The translations under genes and the position numbers were made by a program. A stretch of 64,000 bases of DNA from Astropecten irregularis (lineage: Eukaryota; Echinodermata; Asteroidea; Paxillosida; Astropectinidae): contig OZ020263.1 of the NCBI GenBank assembly GCA_963971285.1, forward strand, positions 1,674,001-1,738,000, in the 5' to 3' direction. This document shows, piece by piece, positions 12,301 through 22,230 of this stretch. Below the pieces are notes generated by a model that was not told the DNA's origin, did no database searches, and saw only the letters and a list, made by a program, of their open reading frames with translations. How positions within the stretch are numbered: position 1 is the stretch's first letter; every line of letters begins with the position of its first letter.

Positions 12301-14381
12301 TACACTAGATGCGTACCTGAAGCAATACACGATGCTTGCAGAGCATTTGGCTCAGGTAAGGTCGATCCGTGATTGAAACATGCATTTAACCCTAACCCAT
12401 TTGGACACTACTTGTAACCACACATGGTTTTAGGCAGATAGATACCATTGATGTTTGTTTATTATTTTGACTATTCATCCTTAAGATCTAGTGATGTTTC
12501 ACTTGGAAGAGCCCTAAATTTCACTTGTTAGCTGCAAAAAAAACAGGCAGTTGTGACATCCAACTCAATTCTCCAGTGTGGGTCTCTCCAGATTTCACTC
12601 TCCTTGCTTCTCCTGATACATACCATGTCATCCTTGCAGCATATCTATGTCCGTCTTCTGGTAGCACTCTTTGATGCAAATCAATTTTTAAATTTGTGTT
12701 TTCAAATGGTTTTCCTCCTCAGGGCAGAAGCGTTGAAGATCCGGGTCCAGATCCGCCGAAAATTGGTCTCCCTCCGTTGATAAATTTAGACACCGATGGT
12801 ACGCCTTCTGGCAAAGAATTCGGAGATCTCAACCAGAAACTCGACACCAAGTATCGCCAGGTATGGAAGGGATGATTTGCCCACGTGATCTCACTCTTGA
12901 AAACCCTCCTAAATCATCCGAAATCCATCCGTGCAGGATTGGTTTTAAAGGGAGTTGAGATGGCGTGGCCCATGCTTCATAACCTCGTACCAGGCTTGCT
13001 GGTGCAAAAGAATACACTAGTAGGATACTGCACAGTTTTGGATTTTGGTAGATTTAGGAAGGTTGTTATCCAAAATTTCAAGGGTTTAAAAGTTAATTTC
13101 ATACTTCGTAGAAATGCAGATTCATGGGCAAAAATATCAAGAAAGATACAGTATCAGTCTTCTGTGAAATTCCCAGTCCTTTACGGTGCCTATTTTTGAG
13201 AAAACAGTGAAAAATGCTCATTGTATTTTCATATCTATTTTTCATGTTTATAGCCTTAAATCAAATTGAATACCATATTGTGACATCACTCTTGGCTTGG
13301 TTGCATCTTAAGATCAATCTTGGTGCTTTGTGAAATTGACGGCAGCCCACTTTAGTGAATAATACATTCTACCCCCGATAAAGAAAACTAATTTTGGCCA
13401 TTTTTGATTTTTCCCAGGGGTCTATGGCCGAGGCTGTTTTCTGGTCGGCTGATCCCAAACGAGGGTCCACAAAGTCGGTAAGAAAATGCTTAAGTGGTAG
13501 GATGTGTGACAATGTAATCTTGCTTCTCATCTGAATTTATTGGAAGTGTTAACTGGCCTCAGAGTAGCTCTCAAGAGTCAATGAGGAGAACAAGTTTCCT
13601 ACCACCGAAGATGTTTTCCTTTTACTACAATTCCTTGCAAGATATTTGTGAACTGTCTCATTCTCATCAGCCTATGTGCTGTTTTCTTGATTAAGCGTCG
13701 CATCTAATTGTAAAGTTCTTTTCAAAAATTAAAGCGCTTCTTGTTGATTTGTTTATATTTCAGCTGGGTAATTCATATTTGAGTGTGGAGAAATATGACG
13801 GCAGTAATTGGATCGTGATTGCTGATGATGCCGACTGGAATACCAAGTAGGTCAACGCAGAACTTTACTAGGGCCAGAGATTTTCCATTTTAGAGTAAAG
13901 AAAAGAAAGTCCACTTTCCAAAAATTCTCCTTTGTAGTTTCAGATTGAGACTGACTGTTTTTGGGCAAGTCACTAAAATGAAAGAAATGGTAAAGTTTGT
14001 TTTTTCATATTCGTCCCTTGTACAGACGTTTTTGAAAAATTTTCCTTTGTCTTAATTTCCAGTCCCCCTGTGGAGACTGTGGTAGTGTGTGGTAAGCAGC
14101 TCTTGTCTTGTGTGGTAGATGCAGAGGGTTGGGGTTAATCTCTCTCATCAAGCTCCATTTTATTTTCCTGTCCTAGGATTTTCTGGCGCAAGGAAGGCAA
14201 GGAGAGTCGTGCGACCGCCCAGTGGATGATTCCAGAAGACGCTGATCTTGGCAGGTATCGCTTCGTTCACAACAGTCGCTACAGAAGGCAGATCTGGCAA
14301 TCGATCAGGGATTTCGACGGGATATCCGGAGAGTTTGAAGTCGTCAGCAGAGACTACACCAGGCCAAGGTCCCGAAAATAG
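3396..14381 (+). CDS. ASAH2: Neutral ceramidase paralog A, secreted, Thr at the nucleophile position
   Basis: Neutral ceramidase family: zinc amidase splitting ceramide to sphingosine and fatty acid at the cell surface or outside it. Exons: 3396-3527, 5585-5734, 6125-6301, 6608-6735, 7415-7492, 8173-8293, 8531-8653, 8875-8961, 9299-9400, 9701-9782, 10862-10989, 11131-11258, 11532-11571, 11838-11939, 12260-12355, 12723-12860, 13418-13477, 13764-13846, 14177-14381; 2160 nt, 719 residues. Start chosen because MYSKLATIFLSLCLLFAGIL is a typical signal peptide; an in-frame upstream ATG exists at 3300. The mucin-like stretch of vertebrate ASAH2 is absent. Zinc ligands look present: His118 (GTHTHSG), His227 (WFPVHP), Glu477 (PAEFTTM), Tyr of NTYTNY near 515-518; NRSP is also kept. 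The nucleophile motif GDVSPN reads GDTTPH, with Thr278 for Ser, and SGRR reads AGRL. The C-terminal Ig-like domain follows. A possible poly(A) signal AATAAA is at 14880. It may have altered or lost activity. Confidence 0.93.
8404..8475 (-). mobile_element. tRNA-derived SINE fragment, intron 6 of ceramidase A
   Basis: GGTGAACAATGAAAAATTTA and CTGGAGTGGGATTTGAACC correspond to the inverted tail and B box of the SINE family; the head is truncated. Confidence 0.6.
9776..9827 (+). repeat. Exact 26-bp tandem duplication spanning a splice donor of ceramidase A
   Basis: The 26 bases starting ACTCAGGGTAAGCC are present twice, back to back, at 9776-9801 and 9802-9827. The unit includes the last seven bases of exon 10 and its GTAAGC donor, so two identical donors lie 26 nt apart. 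The proximal donor keeps the frame with exon 11. The distal donor would add 26 nt and bring a TGA in frame within four codons of the normal junction. Confidence 0.9.
10046..10216. mobile_element. MITE with AATAGGGCTC terminal inverted repeats
   Basis: AATAGGGCTCCGCGCTCG at 10046 and the inverted CGAGCGCAGAGCCCTATT ending 10216; 171 bp, in intron 10 of ceramidase A. Confidence 0.85.
10623..10780. mobile_element. MITE with ATGGACCGTTCCGG ends, intron 10 of ceramidase A
   Basis: ATGGACCGTTCCGG and the inverted CCGGAAGGGTCCAT bound a 158 bp element. A second copy sits in intron 6 of ceramidase B (38336-38492), and the two share internal stretches such as CTTTGCTCTTAAG. Confidence 0.85.
12033..12107. 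mobile_element. MITE remnant with TTAACCCTAACCCA-type ends
   Basis: CTTAACCCTAACCCACC faces AGGGTTATGGTTAAGG, with inner TTTACCACACGG and TGTGGTACG; about 75 bp. Partial relatives are near 1265-1345, 9460-9540 and 14060-14140, and a fuller one at 17035-17163. Confidence 0.65.
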
Positions 14382-15072
14382 GTTGATTTGAAAAAAAAGG
14401 TGGAGAATTTATTGATGTAGATGTCTTTATTAAGAAAAACGTTTGCTAAAATGTACGAGAGCCAACTTTAGAATGATCCATTAAGCCCATCTCCTTAATT
14501 GCACATGTGGGCAATCAACATGTTTTCCACATGTTTTATACGTGTGTGTGCATGTTAGACTTTAGTGAACAAAATGTTGGACACAAACCACGGCTGTGAT
14601 TGGTCAGAAACAAAAATGGGCGGGGCTTAATGGATCAGTCTATTTTGATCATGCAGTCAATTTCACAGAGTTGAGTTGGAGATTTTGCTAAGCATTTTTT
14701 GCGAGCTTAGCTGAAATCAGTGGAGAACTAGTCAAATTGCATGAAGTTTTGGTCGATAACCTGTAAGAATTCAGCGAAACCTTTCAGCGCTTAGAAAATT
14801 GTGTGAAATTGGCTGCAGAAAGTACATGTACATTGTTTCATATGCATACAATAGGAGATGTATTATTAGTAATTTTGCCAATAAAAAGCAGGATGTTTAT
14901 TTGTCAAAACAGTGTCTAGGCGTCTATTGTCTGAAGATGTTTTAGTTGTAGCATATGGGTAAGGAGAACTTGATGGATCATTCTTGTAAGTCATGGGATA
15001 ACTTTCACTCCGCCAGAAACATTACTTGCACTTTATACTCGGTACACTGAAGCACTATCTCTCATACTACCA

Positions 15073-15215
15073 GTGATAACTGCTGCAAACTGCTCATCAA
15101 CCAAAATAATGACTTGAAATGTATAATGCTTGGAGTTAGGAGGGCCTGACATTTCGATCCTAGCAGGATCTTTCTCAAAGGATCGAAACGTCAGGCCCTC
15201 TCAACTCTTGGCAAA
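15073..15215. mobile_element. Interspersed repeat with GATCCTAGCAGGATCTTTCTC core
   Basis: Contains CAAACTGCTCATCAACCAAA, then GGAGGGCCTGACATTTCG and CCTAGCAGGATCTTTCTC. Related copies are near 50570-50690, 51450-51680, 53085-53215 and 59885-60012, in both orientations. Family unknown; a short-interspersed type is likely. Confidence 0.65.
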
Positions 15216-15428
15216 TAAAATGAATTCACAGCATTGCAAAGGTGGGATTCGAACCCATGAGCTCTCAACTGTACCGAGTATAAAGTGCTAGTAAAGCAGA
15301 AGGTAGGGCACTCATCTGACCTTTGGCAGTTGTGTAGAACTGAAAGGTCTCCCAGCACGAGTACTTAACAATCAGGAACTCTAATATTTCACCTATTTTA
15401 GTTTTACGGTGTCTCTCCTCTCTACAGG

Positions 15429-15659
15429 GGCCAATTTCACAGCCCAGCTTAGCACAAAAATTTGCTAACCATGAAATTTCTGTCTTACTAAAACGGGATT
15501 AACAACCAAATTTCTATGTGTTGTACATCACTTGTGATTGTTCTTTGACTGTTTGCTGACCATGAATATCAAATGGAATTTTGTATGTTTTTTTTTTTTT
15601 TTGAGCTAGACATTTTGTGCTAAGCAATTTTTGTGCTGAACAGTTCAATGAAATTGGCC
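15429..15659. mobile_element. MITE with GGCCAATTTCA ends
   Basis: GGCCAATTTCACAGC with AGCTTAGCACAAA at the left faces TTGTGCTGAACAGTTC and GAAATTGGCC at the right. The same family recurs at 31728-31996, 34198-34420, 42619-42885 and 48428-48680. Confidence 0.75.
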
Positions 15660-15681
15660 GAGATGACTTAGTGGGGCCAAA

Positions 15682-15938
15682 CCACAGACGTCATTAAAAA
15701 CAGTCTGGACACTCGATACTCCCTATCAGCCCACAGTTCACTGACACCACAAGTAGCCATCTTGGAGGGCCGAATACAAAGGTAATGCAAAGACGCACTC
15801 GCCATTAACTCAATCCTTCGTGGCAACAAGAGTTACATGGGCGTGCTCCATTGTATCTGGCTCAGTAAGATGGCTGCCGGTGGCCTCAGTCGAAAAAAAA
15901 TCTTTGCAAGTCCAGTTTTTTTTATATGACGTCCGTGG
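15682..15938. mobile_element. MITE with CCACAGACGTCAT ends
   Basis: CCACAGACGTCATTAAAAAC and AGTCTGGAC at the left are matched inverted by GTCCAGTTTTTTTTATATG and ACGTCCGTGG at the right. Confidence 0.65.
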
Positions 15939-16410
15939 CTGAAAGGTATAATACATGATTGGTAAAGGTCACATAAGAGCACTCAGACTTTTTCTAATCC
16001 AACATGTACGTGAAATATTAAGCCTGCGAAAATTTGAGCTCAATCGGACATCAGAGTCCAGAGAAAATAGCGAGTTTGAACGGTATGTTTCTACCAGCAC
16101 GTAAATCTGTGAACATTTCTGTTTGGCTATGTTACCAATCTTGTACTGTACCTTCAAACAGGTGTTATTTCATGCACATGTTGGATCAGGCAAAGTGTCG
16201 GGGGAGACAGACATGACATAATGGCAAAATCACAATTGATAGTGTTCTCTTCTTTAAATTGATATATTTATTATTGTTTTATCTTCTTTTCCAAACTTAG
16301 AATTTTTTACATTTTAAGAGGTGATTCTGTAGAGTTTGAAATAAAATCACCAAAGATAATTCATAGATTAATTAAAAAACATTAATAAGAGAATTTGAAC
16401 TGTAATCAGA

Positions 16411-16536
16411 ATAGACCTTTTGCATTGACGTCACTTGCCACTGTCTTAGAGTTACAGTGATTGGCCAATGAGCTGACAACGATCCATCTGTCGAGGGGAC
16501 ACCATCCAAAAATTATGTCTCATGCATAAGGTCTAT
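16411..16536. mobile_element. MITE remnant with ATAGACCTTTTGCAT ends
   Basis: ATAGACCTTTTGCAT at the left and ATGCATAAGGTCTAT at the right are inverted repeats about 125 bp apart overall. Confidence 0.6.
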
Positions 16537-17034
16537 GGTTGATTGTATCATAACTCGCTTTTACCTTGCTAAATCTCAAGGTATAAAAACGAGGACATAT
16601 TCTTCCAATTTGGTCTCTAGTATTTGGGGAGGATGCACGTAAGAAACCTTTTTGGTAGCTTAAATAAACAATGTCTGTCCTGAAATTATTATCATGGATG
16701 AGAAGTTTTTTGATGGACTTATCATGTGTACCTGGGAAAGGCGAAAAACAGATTAAAAAACCATGTTGGCGAAAAAAAATCTGGAAATTCCTTTCCGACC
16801 CTCTTTAAGAGCGATCAAGCTTTTGGCTCCAGGTAACACAGGAAAAGTCTTCATTCGTTTTTAAAGTGAGGAGGTATTTTTTTGGTCATTTATTTATGCA
16901 CTTAGTTAGCTATTTTATACTTCCCATGACAGGAACACACATTTGCCCTGAGTACAGTTTAAACACAGCTTCACAGCAGTGTGTTGAAAAACAATTTGTT
17001 TTATTGATTTATTAAATGAAATTTAATTAATTAT

Positions 17035-17163
17035 TAACCATAACCCACCTCAATACCACAGTGTACCACAAATGTTTTATTTCTTGTGGTACATTTGGTA
17101 TCCTGAATACCACAATTCATTACAGTCTGGTTTTGTGTGGTAGGTGAAGTGGGTTATGGTTAA
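17035..17163. mobile_element. MITE with TTAACCATAACCCAC ends
   Basis: TTAACCATAACCCACCTC and the inverted GTGGGTTATGGTTAA enclose about 129 bp with internal TACCACA and TGTGGTA motifs; the fullest copy of the CTAACCC-ended family in the window. Confidence 0.8.
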
Positions 17164-17741
17164 TGAAAATGTCTAACTAAAGTTGAGCTGCCAGGATGAA
17201 ACTTCAGAGTTGTTGGATGAGAGGCACCTGACGTTCCACTGTAGCCAGTTGTAATCTGAGATGAGAAAATCAGAAAAGAATAAAAACGAACAATATTAGT
17301 TATTTGACAAAGCGAGTTGTTTAAATTTGTCGATCGGTTTTGTCTGAAAAGTTAAGTTATTCAATTGTACTTCTTTTTATCGTCAATGATGGCAGAAATA
17401 TTGATGCATCCTATACCATGCAACGGTTAACAGATGACTGAAGCTAGTTGTAAAGTTCATAGACTGGAATTGAGGTGATTCAAGATTGGTATATTTGGCC
17501 CAATGACCATAATATTTTGAAGTGCACCAAGACCTTTTCTCTTTGAATGTTAGGAAATGCAGCTATGATCTGACAATAATTAGGAGAAAAGTTCAGGCAA
17601 TTTTGTCATCCGGTGCTTGATTTCACAAAACATACTGACACACACTTTTAGATGAGTTGTCAATATCACCATATATATTTGTATTGTGAAACCAAACTTG
17701 CTTTCAGCCATTGAGATTGCAAAAAGCATTTCAAGATTCTA

Positions 17742-17860
17742 GGGCCTTTTCCAAACCTCGGCTCTGGCTCAGGCTCTGGCATGATTCACGAAATGGAGCC
17801 GGAGCCAGAGCCAGAGCCCGAGCCCGAATCAGAGCCAGAGCCGAGGCTTGGAAAAGGCCC
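17742..17860. mobile_element. MITE with GGGCCTTTTCCAA ends and CTCTGGCT repeats
   Basis: GGGCCTTTTCCAAACCTCGG and the inverted CCGAGGCTTGGAAAAGGCCC bound a 119 bp near-perfect palindrome rich in GGCTCTGGCTC. Related, longer or partial copies are near 30150-30320, 53775-53960, 55850-56030 and 56735-56875. Confidence 0.85.
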
Positions 17861-18599
17861 CCACTGAGCCTCGGGAGGCAAAGTACAGCTTATATCCAAA
17901 CTCACCTCCTATCCAGAATAGAGAAGCAGTCCTTCCCCAGAACAGGTGGCTCTCCATCCGCAATCTCTCCCGTCCGGAATAACCCATCTCCATCCCGGTC
18001 ATATCTGTCTTCCAGTCAGGAGGTCAGCATCCAGAGGCGTGATTCCTCGTCATCTTGTGAGGCCGATGTGGTTGGATTCTTCCTGATGGAGGGTTTGCAA
18101 CTGGGCGTGGATCCAGACATTTTGAGGGGTGGGGTTGGGGAGGGTGATTCACAAGAACAACAAAGGGTACCCAATCCCCAATGGGGTCATGTTTTGGATG
18201 CATTTTGGTCCCACCCCCTAAGACTGGATCCACTCCCTCTGCATGTGATGCACTCCGATGACCTGCCTGAATTTCAAAGATAAAAAAAAAGAAAACTGCC
18301 CAGCCTTCACTAGGGGCGAGTTAGTTATTTTATTCATTGATATCCTTTAAGTGTTCATGGTGACAATGAGCTCTTACAAATCACTTACCAACCCAAATCA
18401 CCTGCAAAGTAAATGAGAAAATGTGGTTAGAGGCCTTTTGTTTTGATCCAAACACCGGATCTTTATCAAAGACCTAAATGTCAGACAAACCTGGTCAAAG
18501 TTCAGGCACTTTTCAGCCCTGGAACTAGACCAATTACCTTAGGCCTGATTAAAATAACACTAAGCCTTCATTTACGTTCACCCCTACTCTAAATCAATA

Positions 18600-18803
18600 G
18601 GTTAGGCCTACTTAAAAATAACAATAGGCCTATCTAAAAATAGCAATAGGCCTAACTAAATAGCAATAGGCCTAACTAAAAATAGCAATAGGCCTAACTA
18701 AATAGCAATAGGCCTAACTAAATAGCAATAGGCCTATCTAAAAATAGCAATAGGCCTAACTAAAAAGCAATAGGCCTATCTAAAAATAGCAATAGGCCTA
18801 ACT
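18600..18803. repeat. Minisatellite of AATAGGCCTAACTAAA-type units
   Basis: About nine copies of an AT-rich unit, roughly 19-24 bp long, built on TAGCAATAGGCCTAACTAAA with variation in the number of A residues and of CT or TC. The GGCCTA core is also scattered singly through the window. Confidence 0.9.
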
Positions 18804-19364
18804 GTTGATTAATTTGAATAGGCCTGATTTCAAGCAGTTTTCATCCCTAAACAAATTGTACATTAGGCCTGAATTAAAAGTACTTTAGGCCTACATTGCT
18901 GATTACTTACCAAAACTTAACCACACCTGTGTATTTAAAGTAAAACAAGGCAAACAATTATTGTCGTACCTTTTTTTTCGTTTCACTTGAAACTGTATTG
19001 TTTGCCCAATACAACTAAATTAGGTCTATTACATGTATTTACTTAATTTAATATTTTGTAGAATTAACAGACGAATCACAAGTGTGCAGTTTTCATCAAG
19101 TCACCCGAATTTGTGTGATATCACTGCAAAACACACTCCCGTTTAACACTTAACACTGAAAAACTCTTATTTTTTTTTGGCCCACCGCATAGGCCTATCA
19201 TATACGTTTCTTTTTCCGAGGACACAAAACAATGCAACAAGCCCCTTTAATTTGAAGTCAAGACTACATCATTGTTGCAACGGGCACTTAATGTTACCAT
19301 GGGTCCATCTTGCACAGGTTAGAACCCGTTAATTAATTAACACATTTCAATTTCGTCCTATAAA

Positions 19365-21245
19365 ACACCTGTTGGTCATGAGGAGAGAAAACGAAATCCG
19401 CTTGATGGTGTCCATCCCAACTTAACCGAGGGAAAGGACTACCATTTTAAATTTCTTGCTCTTTGACGTGTGTGAGCAATGTATTATTTTTCGAAGGATA
19501 CGGGCTAGTGGGGCTACGAATACGACGGACGAGATAGTTGTCGGATTTACATATCGACTCATAATCTCTAAGCCTCACTTTCACTCGATTCAAAAATGAA
19601 TAGAAAACGGTCGAGTTTGGTCACATTCGATAAATTGTGACAAGTACCGAACGAATTAAAATACATCCTGTGTGTTAATCAAAAACCTGCTGGTCATGAG
19701 GAAAAAAAATTGAAGACTGCTCCTGTTCATTTCAGAACGGGTTTCCGTTCGCATCTTTTATTCATACGCATCGTTTCAAAACCAAAGCCTAAACACTTCG
19801 TCCCAACTGAGATCGGTAGGCCTACTGCTTTATGTAACGAATTCCAAATTGTCTTTTTTTACACTCGCGATAGATATCTAAACTTGTGGCAACCGCCACT
19901 TAGATTTATACCGAGACCCAAGTAAAGTTGGGCTAGTTCGACTTACTATACTGGTTCACATTAACTGTGAACTTTGGCCTAAATAGGCCTAGGCCTACCC
20001 CAAGATGAGAAGTCACGACATGTAAGGTAATTATCCTGCTGGACATGAGGAAAAAATAACATCTTATAAATAATTTTGTTGATTTGCTATAAATCGTTTC
20101 TTGGGCAGTGTTTCCGTCCACAACTGCCAGGCTTTACACACTTTAATAAGGACTACAGGCAGATACTCATTTCATACACCACTGCCGATCCGGGGCACAC
20201 CGTCTTTATGACGGAAATACCTCTGTAACAACCCGTTCTACACTCAACATTTAATAATGTTTCATGAACATTACGGTACATTCACTCTTGCCTTCATAGG
20301 CCTACCGAAGTAACAGTTACAGAAATAAATCCCTGCTGGTACAACTAGTTTTTATACGCAAAAACTCGCTCTTAAAATCCTGCTGATCACAGAAAGAAAA
20401 CACCACTAGATAAATAGGTTCATCTTTTTTTATGGACATAGGCTACCACTTTCTTACTTTGTATTTATTACACTACTACAGTAAAAACGTGACGTGGGCG
20501 TTATATTACGGAGAATGTCTATCCACTTTTCAGGTTGCTCATTTAACACTACAGGTGTGCCAACATGAGCACATCATGGCCACAAACACGAGCTGGTCAT
20601 CCCCTTTTACAATAGGCCTATACACAGAAAACTAAAAGTCACAAAACCTGCCATTTTTTATGTCATTCTTCATTTGGCAACCTCCGTTGGTTTTGCGGAC
20701 ACTCATGCACTCTGAGAAGTGAAGCCAGAGTAGGCCTATTATCACAAAAAGGCGTAACACTCAGTCAACCTTTTGTGAGGCCCATCGGTACAAAAACAAA
20801 AATTCACTATTAAAAACCTGCTGAACATGAGGAGAAAACATCCTGATGAATAATCTTTCCACTAAAGAAAGGATTTTGACTGTGATGCATACTTGCACCA
20901 GTGTAGCCTAATTCAGTTTTTATTTTCCACGGAAGATTTTTTACACACTTTGACAAACTACCCGAGGTTTTTACGCCACATCTTGGTGGCAACCACTAAT
21001 AGATCTTCGTGCACTTTGTTACACTATTCTAATTACGATACTTTACTTTGGCTTAAGTTTATTAAACCTACACCTCTCAACAGAGAACCTGGTCAAGAGA
21101 CCTTTACACTGAAACCTGTTCACTCAAACGGGGTTGTTCCTGCCCTGTTCACACGATGCTTAATTTGTTACCGAATCAAATTAATCATGGTCCTAATTAA
21201 CGATAACCTGTTGGTCACGAGTGAAAAAACTATGTATTTATTTTG
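19365..21245. repeat. Old, diverged tandem repeats, unit about 320-440 bp
   Basis: A shared motif close to CCTGCTGGTCATGAGGA followed by an A-rich run recurs near 19369, 19686, 20036, 20379, 20816 and 21208, spaced 317 to 437 bp. Beyond the motif the copies resemble each other only weakly (for example a TTTCCGT or CACACTTT stretch some 70-130 bp after the motif). This looks like an ancient tandem duplication of a noncoding unit. No coding sequence is evident. Confidence 0.6.
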
Positions 21246-21734
21246 CACATGAAACAATCATGTAGTCCCATGCATGCTTCTCTTGAAGACTGCACCTTAA
21301 ATAAGTAGTATTAAAACTATGTCGAATACCGAATGTTCGGGTAAATTGTGGGTGTACAAAACACAAAAACCCTTGAGCAATTACAAGGCTCACCGAAACC
21401 CATGTTTCACACCGTAATAATATTGCAATACAACATTACAGGTTACAAACTTTTAATTTACTCCCGGGCGATCTTGATGCCTATGTCTTGGTCCATCAAT
21501 GGGACTCACATGGATGCATGTAATCCAGATTTTACACGCCAACGAAGAAATATTCACAAGCTCACAAGAGCTTATAATTATACCCTAACATGAGGTAGGT
21601 CCCTACACAAAATCACAAAATAATAGGCCTACAAAAATTGATTGTTTAGAAATGTTTACTGATATGGATGACAATAATGTGTGTTTGAAAATGTTCCGGT
21701 ATGAGTGCGAACATATTAGTCAGTCGTGAGACGT

Positions 21735-22200
21735 CTTGGAGTTGATCAACTTGCCCCAAAATGTCCTATTGGAGCGATCTTCCTCTCGTTTCACAAAATG
21801 TTCCTCGGCTTTACGCGAAATGATGCAATTAAACTTCAGCACTAAATAGTTCCAAGAATATATTGAAGATGCACATTCCGAATTTGCAAAGTTTTATTCC
21901 AAAGGCCGAATGCCTTTCCTTGAAGACAAATATATATAAGTTGTTCGTAGACTGGAGATCGACAAGTGATTGAAGCAATCGTATAAGTTCTCCTTTCGGT
22001 TCAGGATGCAGTCAAAAACGAAGTCCTGTTTGGAGATGAAATGTCTCAAGTGGCCAAGTCTGCCCAAGGAAACTTCTTCGCGTGGCATTATTGAGTCAGT
22101 TACAAGCTTCCAACAGTATTTGCTCCAAATAAACCTGATATTAGCAGCACGCCACCTTTGGTACATATTTGCTAAATTCTGTAAGAGGTAACGCTATTTA
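21735..22200 (+). other. Traces of degraded coding-like sequence of unknown family, next to the satellite
   Basis: Just upstream of the 80-bp satellite there are stretches on the plus strand whose codon choice and residue mix look protein-like, broken up so that no frame stays open. I do not recognise the family. It could be an old gene fragment or a fossil mobile element; nothing in the window connects it to a neighbouring gene. Confidence 0.25.
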
Positions 22201-22230
22201 AGTATTCATCATTTCAACTTTTTATTTGCA

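Larger units (their letters stand above)
14382..17030. other. 3' flank of ceramidase A and intergenic sequence with MITEs
   Basis: Begins with the probable 3' UTR of ceramidase A (AATAAA at 14880-14885). Beyond that there is no gene I can support; it holds the repeats listed separately at 15073-15215, 15429-15659, 15682-15938 and 16411-16536. Confidence 0.6.

Noticed and set aside
16981-17163. Telomere-like CTAACCC sequences as an interstitial telomere
   Set aside because: They occur only as single inverted ends of short MITEs, not as tandem hexamer arrays.
17711-18283. 190-codon open frame on the plus strand
   Set aside because: Its Arg/Ala-rich part is the MITE at 17742-17860 read through; no domain, no splice context and no similarity recognised.
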